Source: Deltaproteobacteria bacterium Ga0077550 (GTDB lineage: Bacteria > Myxococcota_A > Polyangia > Nannocystales > Nannocystaceae). From it: a stretch of DNA of 64,000 nucleotides. Shown piece by piece: positions 20,753-32,739 of the stretch (within the stretch, counting starts at the first letter, position 1; every line of letters begins with the position of its first letter). A program made the translations under genes and the position numbers. The notes below the pieces were generated by a model that was given only the letters and a program-made list of their open reading frames with translations, did no database searches and had not been told where the DNA came from. Location of the stretch: positions 16,352 to 80,351 of the forward strand of contig LNFB01000310.1 of assembly GCA_001464385.1 (NCBI GenBank), given 5' to 3'.

Positions 20753-23473
20753 TCATAGGCAGGTGACCGCCTTCGACTTCGTGTAGGTCGCCCCGCGCTC
20801 GTCACGGACGATCGCCGTGAGGTCATGCGCCTCCGTGAACGGGATCTCCGTGACGGCCCCGTCGAGGAGCACGCCGTCGACGCGCCAGCGGACGCTCGCG
20901 ATATCGTTCTCCTGGTCGGCGGCGGTCTTCTCGAGCATCACGGTGCTGGGGCATGTCACCTCGTCATCGACCTCGATGGTGACGCTCGGTCGTTCGCCGG
21001 GCCAGCCGACCGCTGAGAAGCCCAGCCAAGCGACGACATCGACGACCCCCTCCCCGCACGGCATGGAGAGCTCCACGTATGCACCGCCGATGCCCTGCAT
21101 TTGTGCCCAACCGTCGGCGGCCACAAACTCGAAGTCACGCCGCGCAGGCCCGAGCGCGTGGAACGGCTCCGTGTCAACGACGCCGTCGGCCTCAAGCACG
21201 AGAGCTCCCGAAGGGAACCCGCGCCGATCCGTGCCCTCCTCGGCTATGCCCATCGCTGGCTGGACCAACCGGACGCTCAGTTCGTCGATTACGTGAACCT
21301 CCGGGGGGCCGCCGCACTCGAGCGCGAGCGTAAGCGGCTCGACGAGCTCGAGCTCGAGGGACCCGAGGTAGAACGGGCAAGGACCTTCGTCGTTGCCCTC
21401 GGCACACTCCGAGTAGCCGATCGTGCCGACTAGTCCTGCGGACACGGGATTCTCCGCGAAAGACGAGTCGGCCTCGACCTCACCCGAAAGCTCGAGGAAC
21501 CACTCCTCTCCTCGGCCGACGGGCTCGCTCATCGAAGTCGGGCGCCGCGGCCGAGCGATGGCGAGATCCTCGTCGAACGCGCTGGCGCAGGAGTCCCGGA
21601 GGTCACAATCCAACGCGTTGCCCGTGAAGATGCCGCTGCCATCAGCGCGCGCGTCCGCGATCGAGACGCGCGCGCCTCGCTCGTTCGTCTCCCGCAGCGT
21701 CGGCGTCTCGAACGCACCCGAGTCCGTGCAGTTTGCAGCGATCTCCGGACGGTCGAGGAACTCAAGTTCGCATGCGGCGATGCAGCGAGCCATGATGTTC
21801 TCCACCTCGCCCATCGTCGGGTCCGCCGGATCGCGGAGCCATCCGCGCGGGATACTGACGACCCACCCAGAGAACTCGCTGGGCTCGCCCTCGTCGACCA
21901 GCGGTAGATCGACCGAGGTCGTCTCGATGTCGCCGGGATTGCAGATTCCGGCGATGGGCTCGCCACTGCACGAGGTCTCCTCGGCGATGAGGTACTCCGT
22001 CGCCTCGCAGTTCCACGCAGATGGGGCAGCCGACGGGCAGAGATCGAGTTCCTCGGAGCAAGACGGGACAAGCGCTGCGCCCGCAGGATCGCGCACAAGC
22101 TCGATCGAGTCGACCAACGCGATGTGAGAATGGTCTGGGTCGTCGAAGTGAAGCGTAATCGCGGTGGCCTGGTACGGGTCGAATTCGCCTTCGGCGCAAT
22201 AGCGGGCGATCGGAACACGAATCGTCTGCATGAAATGCGAGGAGAAGCAGCCGACAACATCCCTTGTGTCGGATTCAACGATTGTTCCAAGTTCCAGGCT
22301 GTGAACGCCTTGGCCGTCGGCATCCTCGATCTCCGCGGAGACCACAAACTCATCCAGGGCGAGGTCACCGACGCAGTCCGATGCGTTAATACCTCCTTGC
22401 TCGACACCGACGACAACGTTGCCGATGCGTACGCTAATATGCGTGTATGCCGCAACGTCAAACGCAAAATCATCGTTTCCCTCTTCCATCGGGTTGTTCA
22501 CGAGCGACCAGCGAACCGAGGCAGGACCAAACGCATCCCCGAAGCGAACGACCATCCCATCTCCGTCATGCACGGCAAAGAGCGGCGTGCCGAACTCCGT
22601 CGCTTCATCCATCGGGGGGCCCAAGTCCGAACCGGGGTCACACGCCTCGGGCGCGTCGGGGCCCGTGTAGCCGGCGAGGATGCTGCCCTGCGGGAGCGCG
22701 CAGACACAGGGGCCAACTTCGTTGACGGGTGTCGTGACCGAGATCAGCCCACCGCTCGACGAAGGCAGTAGTTGGGTGCCATCGGTGGAGAGTTCGCAGG
22801 AGCCGCCGTCGTGATCAAGAGAGTCGACGATATAGCGTTCGGCCCCGATTGGACGCGTTCCCTGCGCAAAATCGGCGCGGATCAGTGGGCGACCCAGTCC
22901 CACGAGTTCGGAATTCTCGGCACAAACCGCCGGCGGCGTCGGGCCGGTGCATCCGCGGTGATATACCTCGGTCGTCGGCGTATCCCAGTCGCAGACCGTC
23001 AGCTCATTGGCATCATTGCAATCCGCGGCATCCGCAAACTCGAGATCGTCGAAGGCGCACAGATCGGTGTCTGCGTCCACCAAATCCATGAATCGCCGCC
23101 GCGATGAATCTTCGCCCATCAGTTGCCAGCGAAGGAACTGGTCGACGTAATACGCCCCAATGGGATCTTCGTCGGCGGTAAAACCGCCCCAGTCTTGGTG
23201 GCGGCGAGCGTGGACCACAACCGCGACCTCATCGAATTCTTCGAGAGCTCCGACCGTGGCGAGAGTCTCCGAGAATCGGTTGTCGTATGCCAAGATGCTT
23301 TGGCCACGGATATCGTCATCGCTCGCGCTGACAATAGAAAGAAAAGGCGGACTGTCCGCGTGGGTGATTGGCGCAACCGCGAACTCCGCAGCACTCCCCG
23401 GCTCGCCGAACCGTTGCGCGAACGTGCTCAGCGCGCACTGAGTGCCGGCGCTTGTACTGCAGTCGGCAGGTTG
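20753..23473 (-). CDS. C-terminal part of a frameshifted secreted alpha/beta hydrolase with beta-sandwich repeats
   Basis: This long open frame (about 900 codons) has no signal peptide or proper start; its first internal start-like codon is TTG at 23293. Its beginning completes an alpha/beta hydrolase: an acidic-loop stretch (SIVSASDDDIRGQ) and the His-containing VVHARRHQDWGGF. Some 700 residues of Cys-containing beta-rich domains follow, ending in a PKD-like strand set (DLTAIVRDERGATYTKS). The missing front (signal and nucleophile Ser) is in the overlapping frame 23428-24276, so the two are parts of one gene separated by a -1 shift. Base composition is less GC-rich than in neighbouring genes. 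Confidence 0.7.
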   Translation of the reverse strand, partial: QPADCSTSAGTQCALSTFAQRFGEPGSAAEFAVAPITHADSPPFLSIVSASDDDIRGQSILAYDNRFSETLATVGALEEFDEVAVVVHARRHQDWGGFTADEDPIGAYYVDQFLRWQLMGEDSSRRRFMDLVDADTDLCAFDDLEFADAADCNDANELTVCDWDTPTTEVYHRGCTGPTPPAVCAENSELVGLGRPLIRADFAQGTRPIGAERYIVDSLDHDGGSCELSTDGTQLLPSSSGGLISVTTPVNEVGPCVCALPQGSILAGYTGPDAPEACDPGSDLGPPMDEATEFGTPLFAVHDGDGMVVRFGDAFGPASVRWSLVNNPMEEGNDDFAFDVAAYTHISVRIGNVVVGVEQGGINASDCVGDLALDEFVVSAEIEDADGQGVHSLELGTIVESDTRDVVGCFSSHFMQTIRVPIARYCAEGEFDPYQATAITLHFDDPDHSHIALVDSIELVRDPAGAALVPSCSEELDLCPSAAPSAWNCEATEYLIAEETSCSGEPIAGICNPGDIETTSVDLPLVDEGEPSEFSGWVVSIPRGWLRDPADPTMGEVENIMARCIAACELEFLDRPEIAANCTDSGAFETPTLRETNERGARVSIADARADGSGIFTGNALDCDLRDSCASAFDEDLAIARPRRPTSMSEPVGRGEEWFLELSGEVEADSSFAENPVSAGLVGTIGYSECAEGNDEGPCPFYLGSLELELVEPLTLALECGGPPEVHVIDELSVRLVQPAMGIAEEGTDRRGFPSGALVLEADGVVDTEPFHALGPARRDFEFVAADGWAQMQGIGGAYVELSMPCGEGVVDVVAWLGFSAVGWPGERPSVTIEVDDEVTCPSTVMLEKTAADQENDIASVRWRVDGVLLDGAVTEIPFTEAHDLTAIVRDERGATYTKSKAVTCL

Positions 23474-24276
23474 TCACCGTCGACAAGGTCTTCTGTGAGC
23501 AGGTACGCAGCGCCACCGCCGCGACTATGGCCCATGATCGCAGTGTACTGGGAGAGTCGCGATCCGGGGTCCCACTCGTCGCGCGCCCAGATCATCGTGC
23601 AGGCGAGAGCCGATCGACGGCGGCCGGAGTTCATGCTCTCCGCCGTCGGCTGCATGGCGAAAACGACAAAACCGGCTTCGACCAGCGTGCGCATCAGGTG
23701 TCGATACCTATGGTCCTCTTCGTCCGCGCCATCGTCGACGACGAGCGAGGCGAGGGTTCCGTTGGCGGGCGAGAAGAAAACCGCTGGGCGATTCTCAACG
23801 TCCTCGCGCCAGTCGCCGTTTTCGTCCTGCGGGTGGTAGACGAAGACGGAGAAGCCAGTTTCCGTGGCGCTGTTGTTCAGCACCGGAGCTCCCTGGCCGT
23901 GCTCGTCGTCCACGTAGAGGCCTGGGAAGTCGCAGTCCTCCGCCGGAACAAAGACGCGGTGCTGCCCTGGTGTGCCCTCGCTGGGGAGCTCGACCAGGGC
24001 ATAGTCCCCGGGTCCGGGGCCACCGAGCATCCCTTCGAAGCCGCAGGGTGGCCCGCCGTCGTCGCCACCCGCTCCGCCGGTACCATCTGCGCTCTCGGAC
24101 TCGCTCCCCTCGGCGCCCGTCTCATTATCGTCGCCGCCGGGCCCCGCTTCGGCTTCGCCCCCGCCGGTTCCTGCACCTGCACTGACCTCAACAGGGCCGT
24201 CGTCACCGCAGGCCGGCATGGCGAGACCAAGGAGCGGCGCCATCGCAAGTCTGAGCTTCGTGTCATTTCTCGACAT
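23428..24276 (-). CDS. N-terminal part of the frameshifted hydrolase lipoprotein
   Basis: The start is fixed by AAGGAG six bases before the ATG. A signal peptide with lipobox-like LAMPAC is followed by a Gly/Glu/Asp-rich linker. The hydrolase fold then has CGFEGMLGGPGPGDYA, a substrate-side Tyr/His stretch and the nucleophile elbow MGHSRGGGAA near the end. The frame stops 25 residues later at 23428, before the Asp and His of the triad, which appear in the next frame (20753-23473). Adding one base near 23465 would join them as LPDCSTSAGTQC. It is either a true mutation or a sequencing/assembly error. Confidence 0.7.
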   Translation of the reverse strand: MSRNDTKLRLAMAPLLGLAMPACGDDGPVEVSAGAGTGGGEAEAGPGGDDNETGAEGSESESADGTGGAGGDDGGPPCGFEGMLGGPGPGDYALVELPSEGTPGQHRVFVPAEDCDFPGLYVDDEHGQGAPVLNNSATETGFSVFVYHPQDENGDWREDVENRPAVFFSPANGTLASLVVDDGADEEDHRYRHLMRTLVEAGFVVFAMQPTAESMNSGRRRSALACTMIWARDEWDPGSRLSQYTAIMGHSRGGGAAYLLTEDLVDGDNLPTAVQAPALSAR

Positions 24277-24282
24277 GTGGTT

Positions 24283-24288
24283 CTCCTT
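24283..24288 (-). promoter_or_regulatory. Ribosome binding site of the hydrolase lipoprotein
   Basis: AAGGAG on the minus strand lies six bases before the ATG at 24276. It is among the best Shine-Dalgarno matches in the window and decides between this ATG and the upstream in-frame ATGs at about 24297 and 24339. Confidence 0.7.
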
Positions 24289-24365
24289 GTTCGCCATTTC
24301 CCGTGGCCTCGAGACGTCGTGGTTTGGTGGTGGGCGCACTGCGGCCGAAATGACCGACTCGAGGG

Positions 24366-25784
24366 CTATGGTGCAGAGAGAAACACGTAGCGATAGAGGT
24401 TGCCGGGACCCGGGAGGTTCGTGGTCACAAACGGGTCATCGACGCCGTCGCCGTTGAAGTCGACCGCGGTGGACTCAGTGTAGTGCGACCAGCCTTCGAG
24501 GGGAACTTCGATCGTCGGCAGCGCTGCAAGCGAGAGTGCGGTCATCGGCGACTCGAGCGCGAACACGGCGACCGTGTTGGCGACCGCGGAACCCGTCCCC
24601 AGCCACTCCCGGTCGCCATCGCCGTCGAGATCAACCCGAGCGCGGATATTGAGGTAGCCCGGCCCACCGCTCCCCTCGAACGAGAGGCGCGTACCGACCT
24701 CAAACGTGCCGTCCCCTCGACCACGCAGAAACCCCGCGGACACCTCCGCGGCGCCGGTAAGGTTCATGACGATGTCCGGCAAACCGTCGCCGTCTGCGTC
24801 GCTGACCTCGAGCCACGTGTTGTTCGACCGCGCGCCGGTCGGGAACCAGCCTGCGAGCGTCAACTCTCCAACCGCGTGGTCCACCAAAAACACTCCGACG
24901 CGGTCCCACGCGGGGTCGTAGTCCGACGGGTGCGGGTCACAACCGGTTCCGGCGTCCTCGATCACGAGATCTTCGTCACCGTCGCCATCGACGTCGCCAT
25001 ACGCGTGCCTGTAGAGCCATCCGCAGCCTCCGAACGGGAACCCCGGTCCGCTGAACTCCCACGCATCCCCGGCGCGCCGTCGGACGGTAATCTCGTGAGG
25101 TGACGTGTTCCACTCGGGTTCAAGGCGCCGTGAAACGACGACCTCGAGTTGACCGTCGCCATCGACGTCGATCGGCACCGCTTTCCCCTCGTTTGCGCCG
25201 CGCGGCTCGGCCAAGTCGTGGACCAGCGTCCACGGCCCGAGTTGCGCGGCGCCGATCGGCGTCGCCGTCTTGATGGTTGCCGTCGGACCGACGTCGAGCA
25301 CGGTGAGCTCATTCTCGCCATCTCCGTCCCAATCCCAACGCCACTCAAGATCGGACGGTACTCCCGTCGGCGCTGCCTCGGGCCCGAGTACGAACCCATC
25401 GTCATCCTCGAATCCGAGCAGTCGCATCGTGGACGCGACGTGCACGACCTCCTCGCGACCGTCGCCATCCACATCGTGACCGTCACCCTGCGGATATCCC
25501 GAGAAGTCAGGCCCCTGCAGACGCGTCGGCACGAAGCAGTCGTACTGCCCAGCCACCACAACGCCGTCTCCGCAACCATCGGGCAACTCAAACGCTGGCG
25601 GCACCGGACGGCTCGGCGCATCCACCGGCGTGGAGGTCGACTCTGGGTCGACGGTCGCTGCCCCTTCGGTCGACGTGGGGCTCATCGTCGACGAACTCAT
25701 TGTCGTCGTTGGGGCGGTACCCTCACCGTCCCTCGCCGAGTCCGCACATGCAGCGCCCGCGAGCCCGGCGAGCAGCGCCCGCAT
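24366..25784 (-). CDS. FG-GAP/VCBS repeat lipoprotein
   Basis: The 472-residue protein has a short lipoprotein signal MRALLAGLAGAAC and a Thr/Ser-rich linker. It carries at least seven calcium-binding repeats of the type DxDGDGxxDxxx (for example DVDGDGREEVV, DWDGDGENELTV, DADGDGLPDIVM, DFNGDGVDD). These repeats form a beta-propeller like the integrin alpha head, suggesting a surface or secreted adhesive protein. The ATG at 25784 is preferred because the lipobox then sits at residue 13; an ATG at 25829 is possible. It lies 89 bp upstream of the hydrolase lipoprotein on the same strand. Confidence 0.82.
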   Translation of the reverse strand: MRALLAGLAGAACADSARDGEGTAPTTTMSSSTMSPTSTEGAATVDPESTSTPVDAPSRPVPPAFELPDGCGDGVVVAGQYDCFVPTRLQGPDFSGYPQGDGHDVDGDGREEVVHVASTMRLLGFEDDDGFVLGPEAAPTGVPSDLEWRWDWDGDGENELTVLDVGPTATIKTATPIGAAQLGPWTLVHDLAEPRGANEGKAVPIDVDGDGQLEVVVSRRLEPEWNTSPHEITVRRRAGDAWEFSGPGFPFGGCGWLYRHAYGDVDGDGDEDLVIEDAGTGCDPHPSDYDPAWDRVGVFLVDHAVGELTLAGWFPTGARSNNTWLEVSDADGDGLPDIVMNLTGAAEVSAGFLRGRGDGTFEVGTRLSFEGSGGPGYLNIRARVDLDGDGDREWLGTGSAVANTVAVFALESPMTALSLAALPTIEVPLEGWSHYTESTAVDFNGDGVDDPFVTTNLPGPGNLYRYVFLSAP

Positions 25785-26086
25785 GCACGCTGCCCTCTCC
25801 GTCCAGTCGAGTCGCCGTGGGGCCTGCATCCAGCTTGATTGGATACCACTCTCGAGTTCGTGGCAAGCGGCGTGTCGGTCACCACTAGAGCGGTCTGCGC
25901 TTGCGCATGGCCGATGGTGATCAGGGATGCGCGGACAACAGCGTCTACCCCGCCCTGACGCGGCACTCCGCCGCGCTGTGTCTCGTGCACGAGAGCCACG
26001 GTAGGCAACACGACCCGCTCGACGTGGCCCCGACACGCAGGGGCCCGCGAGCCCGCCGCAGCAATCGGGAGCTCCAGGCCGGAGCG
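25785..26086. other. Intergenic region upstream of FG-GAP lipoprotein
   Basis: About 300 bp with no supported gene. It must hold the promoter of the FG-GAP lipoprotein (minus strand). The part around 25840-25930 is relatively AT-rich, but no convincing -35/-10 pair, hairpin or repeat was found. Confidence 0.4.
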
Positions 26087-26515
26087 TCACGACGCGCCGG
26101 TCGTGTCGCTGCCGGTCGTCTCGTCGACTCCGGTGGTGCTGTCGCTGCCGGTATCGCCGCCGCTGCTGCCGTCGCTGCCGCTCGTGCCGGTCGTCTCGTC
26201 CGCGAGTTCGATGAGCACCGTGAACGCGAGCGTATCCGGCATGTTCTCGCATCCGTCGGCACCGCTGTCGAAGTCAGCGATCGCATCGAACGCGAAGAAC
26301 CCCTCCTCCTCGGGCACGCCTTCGAGCACGGGCGTGCTCTCATCGGTGATCGTGAGCCCCGGCGATGCATCGTCGTCGACCGAGTAGCCGACCCCGCGCC
26401 AGCCCGGCTCGCCGAACTCGCGCAAGTCGACGCGGTACTGCCTGGGCGCCCCCGACAACGACATGACGGTGTGGATGCGGGTCGCGCCCGCGGCGGTGCA
26501 GTTGGAGGCCTGCAT
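26087..26515 (-). CDS. Hypothetical protein with C-terminal Ser/Thr/Gly/Asp tail
   Basis: A 142-residue open frame. About 105 residues of ordinary acidic sequence are followed by a low-complexity tail of TTG/GSD triplets. An in-frame TAG lies two codons before the ATG. There is no signal peptide, and the linker-like tail at the C-terminus is the reverse of local lipoproteins, where the linker follows the N-terminal Cys. It could be a gene whose 5' part was lost, or a chance frame. The family was not recognised. Confidence 0.42.
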   Translation of the reverse strand: MQASNCTAAGATRIHTVMSLSGAPRQYRVDLREFGEPGWRGVGYSVDDDASPGLTITDESTPVLEGVPEEEGFFAFDAIADFDSGADGCENMPDTLAFTVLIELADETTGTSGSDGSSGGDTGSDSTTGVDETTGSDTTGAS

Positions 26516-26624
26516 CGACTACGTGCTCGAGTACACCTTCTGACGTCGCGGCCTCGGTGTTCGCATCCGGGAATCGGCGGACACCGAAAACCCGGCGGTG
26601 AAACCCCGGGTCTAGCGATCCCAG

Positions 26625-27995
26625 ATGCGCCCGTCGTCGTTCCTCGCCGTTGCGCCCCTGGTGCTCGTCCATCTCGCCGCGTGTCCCTCGGACAACGCGG
26701 GCGGCAATGCCACCGAGGGTACCGGGAGCAGTGGTGCGGTGGACACGAGCGGCGCGGCGACGACGTTGTCGGCCGACACGTCCACGTCGACGGGGACCGC
26801 GACGACCTCGACGGGGACCACCACGTCGTCGACGACCGACGCGACCGCCCCTGAGCCGACGTACACCGTGAGCAGCGGCGACGAGACGAGCGAGGGGTCG
26901 AGCACCACCGCGGCCGACTCGAGCACCACCGAGGGCCTGCCGACCTGCCCCCAGGAGTTCCTGCCGTCGCAGGATCCCACCACGCTGGACGGCGACAACG
27001 TCCGCGCGGGCGACGACAGCTTCGGCTCGTGCGGCGGCAACGGTGGCGACGACGTCGTCGTCGAGTGGGTCGCGCCGGCCGACGGCACGTACCGCATCGA
27101 CACCTTCGGCTCGAGCTACGACACCGTCCTGTATGTGCTCGACGCCTGTGACGGCAACGAGCTCGCGTGCAGCGACGACGCCGGGACCGACGAGTCGATG
27201 ATCACCATCGATCTCGTCGAGGGCCAGGTGATCGAGCTGGTGATCGACGCGGCGGATTCGCAGGCCCTGGGCACCTGGGTCCTCAACGCCCACAGCTACG
27301 CGTGCGCCCCGCTGGACATCGGCTCGAGCGTCCCGCACACCGAGCTCGGCACCACGCTCGACGCCGGCGACGACAGCTTCGGCCTGTGCGGCGGCGCCGG
27401 GTCGCCGGATGTCGAGCTGGTCTGGACCGCGCCAGCGTCGTCGAACTACGTGTTCTCCACCGTCGGGTCGAGCTTCGACACCATCCTCGAGGTCCGCAAC
27501 GGTGTCGCGTGCGACGGGCCCGAGCTCTCGTGCAACGACGCGATCGCGCCCACCGACTTCGGCCCTTCGGCGGTGGTCGTCGCGCTCGACGAGGGCCAGC
27601 AGGTCCTCGTCACGATCGACGGGTTCTCGGCGTTCGACAGCGGCGACTTCACCCTCTCGATCGACGACGCCGGCGCGTTCGCGGGCGATTGCTGCAGCCC
27701 CCACGCGGGGGGCGGCTGCGGCGTCGAGAACACGTGGCAGTGCGTGTGCTCCGGGTTGCCGCAGTGCTGCACCGACGAGTGGACGCAGATCTGCGTCGGG
27801 GTCGACAACGCTGCGTGCGGCGGCGCGTGCGAGCTCACCCCCGCGGGCAACTGCTGCGACGCCGGCGTCGAGCCGGGCTGCGACGCCCCGATCGTCGAGG
27901 GCTGCGTGTGCTCCATCCTCCCGGGTTGCTGCGACGTGCTCTGGGACGACACCTGCGCCGCGGTGGCGGCCCAGTTCTGCGCCGCGGAGTGCTGA
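26625..27995 (+). CDS. Lipoprotein with two PPC-like domains and C-terminal Cys-rich repeats
   Basis: The 456-residue protein has a lipobox (LVHLAAC) and a long Thr/Ser/Ala linker (to about 110). Two tandem domains of about 110 residues follow, each with DDSFGxCGG, a YDTVL/FDTIL strand and a GQ-hinge strand, like bacterial pre-peptidase C-terminal (PPC) domains. The tail holds two copies of a double-Cys module (CC...GC...CVC...CC...W...C). Members of this kind are surface-exposed in Nannocystaceae. No catalytic domain is present. It is followed by the TPR kinase gene on the same strand after 103 bp. Confidence 0.78.
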   Translation: MRPSSFLAVAPLVLVHLAACPSDNAGGNATEGTGSSGAVDTSGAATTLSADTSTSTGTATTSTGTTTSSTTDATAPEPTYTVSSGDETSEGSSTTAADSSTTEGLPTCPQEFLPSQDPTTLDGDNVRAGDDSFGSCGGNGGDDVVVEWVAPADGTYRIDTFGSSYDTVLYVLDACDGNELACSDDAGTDESMITIDLVEGQVIELVIDAADSQALGTWVLNAHSYACAPLDIGSSVPHTELGTTLDAGDDSFGLCGGAGSPDVELVWTAPASSNYVFSTVGSSFDTILEVRNGVACDGPELSCNDAIAPTDFGPSAVVVALDEGQQVLVTIDGFSAFDSGDFTLSIDDAGAFAGDCCSPHAGGGCGVENTWQCVCSGLPQCCTDEWTQICVGVDNAACGGACELTPAGNCCDAGVEPGCDAPIVEGCVCSILPGCCDVLWDDTCAAVAAQFCAAEC

Positions 27996-28098
27996 GAGCC
28001 CGGCGCGCCGGGGAGCTGGCGAACCGACCCGCCGTACTCCGACGGGCCCCGTCGCTTCGGGTTGACGCGGCGCGGCGCAGCCGGGACGCTGGACCCCG

Positions 28099-31197
<3,099 letters not shown>

Positions 31198-31216
31198 GGC
31201 GAGCGGTCCGTCGGCG

Positions 31217-31579
31217 TCACCGGCGTCGGCGCGCGAGCGCGACGAGCATCCCGAGCGCGAGCGACACACCGCCCAGCGGACCTCCGCCGGCGACCGAGCA
31301 GCTGGGCCCGTCGTCGTTGCTGTCGTCGCTGCTGTTGTCGTCGCCGCCATCGTCCCCGACGCTGTCCTCGCACGTGAGCACGGGATCGCTGTCGTCGGGC
31401 ACGCAGGTGCCCGAGCCGCCGTCGCCGCGGGTGCACGCGTCGCCCTCGGCCTTGTCGGCGCACGCGGCCTTGTCGGCGTCGTCGGCCCGGGCGCTCGTGC
31501 TGCCGAGGGCCGTGACACCGAGGGCAGCAGCGCACGCGAGCAGGAGCAGGGGGCGGGGAGTCGAGGTTCGAAGCGTCAT
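31217..31579 (-). CDS. Small exported protein with MYXO-CTERM-like anchor
   Basis: The 120-residue protein has a signal peptide (about 1-32, ending SARA), a Cys-containing acidic middle and a low-complexity Asp/Ser/Gly stretch. The C-terminus reads SCSVAGGGPLGG, a hydrophobic helix, then RRRR. That order (Cys, helix, basic run) is the MYXO-CTERM sorting signal, processed in myxobacteria at the Cys so the protein ends up at the cell surface. The function of the short middle is unknown. It is convergent with the TPR kinase (20 bp). Confidence 0.75.
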   Translation of the reverse strand: MTLRTSTPRPLLLLACAAALGVTALGSTSARADDADKAACADKAEGDACTRGDGGSGTCVPDDSDPVLTCEDSVGDDGGDDNSSDDSNDDGPSCSVAGGGPLGGVSLALGMLVALARRRR

Positions 31580-31705
31580 GGTGTTCGAGGGTGCCCGATG
31601 GCGGCGCGGTGTTACGGCGCGCGCGGCGGCCCATCGCGGGAGTGCGGGGCCGCACGCGCGACGGCGGAAACGAACCCGCGCCAGCGGTGACCAGGTCCGC
31701 AACCG

Positions 31706-32599
31706 ATGACCGCTGTCCGCTGGCTCCCCCTGCTCTGTCTCGTGATCTCCTGCGTCGCCTCCCCGGGCTCGGGTCTCGACGGCGCCGACACCGGCGACGC
31801 CGACACCGACGCCGACACCGATGGATTCGATCCCTCGCTCGTCACCGGCTTGCCGTGCGAGATCGACGATCTCCTGGAGACCCGCTGCCGGAGCTGCCAC
31901 GGCGATCCCGCCGTCGGCGCGCCGATGTCCCTGGTGAGCTACGACGATCTCATGGCGCCGTCGCTCGCCGATCCGTCGCTGCGCGTCGCCGAGTCCGCGC
32001 TGCATCGCATGCTCAGCGTCGCCGCGCCGATGCCCCCCGGCGCGCCGCGGTCGATCGACGCCGCCGCGACCGCAGCCTGGGGCGACTGGCTCGACGCCGG
32101 CACCCCCATGGGCGAGTGCGGTGCGGCCGGCGGCGAGCCCGAGCCGCCGACGGCGACGTGCAGCAGCGGGCGACACTGGGATCCCGACGACGACGACGGC
32201 ACGCCGTTGATGCAGCCCGGCCGTCCCTGCCTCGACTGCCACGACCGCGAGCGCCTCGACGATCCCGACGACGACGACATCCCGACGCTGCTCGCCGCCG
32301 GCACGATCTACCCGAGCTTGCTCGAGCCCGACCACTGCATGGGCGCGGAGGATCCGGAGCTCGTCGTGATCCTCGAGGGTGAGGACGGCGTCGGCCGCGT
32401 CGAGCTGGTGCCCAACAGCTCGGGCAACTTCCTGGTCCACGCCGCGAAGGCGCCGGATCTGAAGCCGCCGTTCCGCGTGACGATCCGCCGCGGGGACGCC
32501 GAGCGGAGGATGTCGATCCCCGCGCCGCACGGGGACTGCAACGCGTGCCACGGCGCGACCGGGAAGATGGGCGCGCCGGGCCGCGTGCTCGTGCCGTAG
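31706..32599 (+). CDS. Multi-heme cytochrome-like lipoprotein (three CxxCH)
   Basis: The 297-residue protein has a signal with lipobox-like LVISC and an Asp/Thr linker. Three heme c motifs are visible: CRSCH (about 61), CLDCH (about 177) and CNACH (about 279). Hydrophobic and Pro-rich spacers with MPPGAP between motifs are typical of c-type cytochrome domains. It should carry up to three covalent hemes in the periplasm. The partner is unknown. It lies upstream of the tRNA on the opposite strand. Confidence 0.75.
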   Translation: MTAVRWLPLLCLVISCVASPGSGLDGADTGDADTDADTDGFDPSLVTGLPCEIDDLLETRCRSCHGDPAVGAPMSLVSYDDLMAPSLADPSLRVAESALHRMLSVAAPMPPGAPRSIDAAATAAWGDWLDAGTPMGECGAAGGEPEPPTATCSSGRHWDPDDDDGTPLMQPGRPCLDCHDRERLDDPDDDDIPTLLAAGTIYPSLLEPDHCMGAEDPELVVILEGEDGVGRVELVPNSSGNFLVHAAKAPDLKPPFRVTIRRGDAERRMSIPAPHGDCNACHGATGKMGAPGRVLVP

Positions 32600-32621
32600 C
32601 CACCTGTGGCTCGAGTTCGGG

Positions 32622-32693
32622 CGGGGCGTACGGGGATCGAACCCGTGACCTTCGCGTTGACAACGCGACGTGCTGCCACTGCACCAACACCCC
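32622..32693 (-). tRNA. tRNA-Asp (anticodon GUC)
   Basis: A full cloverleaf is visible on the minus strand: 7-bp acceptor (ggggtgt/acgcccc with one G-U), 4-bp D stem gtgc/gcac, 5-bp anticodon stem tcgcg/cgcga with loop ttGTCaa, variable aggtc, and T stem acggg/cccgt with ttcgatc loop. The discriminator is G, as expected for Asp, and CCA is not encoded. The length is 72 nt. The anticodon loop lacks the usual C38 of bacterial tRNA-Asp, so the identity rests on the GUC anticodon. Confidence 0.88.
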
Positions 32694-32701
32694 GAAGAGG
32701 A

Positions 32702-32733
32702 CCCCGAGGCGCCCATCTCGGGGCGCCTCGGGG
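32702..32733. terminator. Perfect 13-bp hairpin, probable bidirectional terminator
   Basis: An inverted repeat of 13 perfect, nearly all G/C pairs with a 6-nt loop lies 7 bp past the stop of the SPFH gene (minus) and 8 bp before the tRNA. On the plus strand it is followed by TTTCGTT. It should stop transcription from the SPFH gene before the tRNA, and from the cytochrome gene in the other direction. Confidence 0.75.
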
Positions 32734-32739
32734 TTTCGT

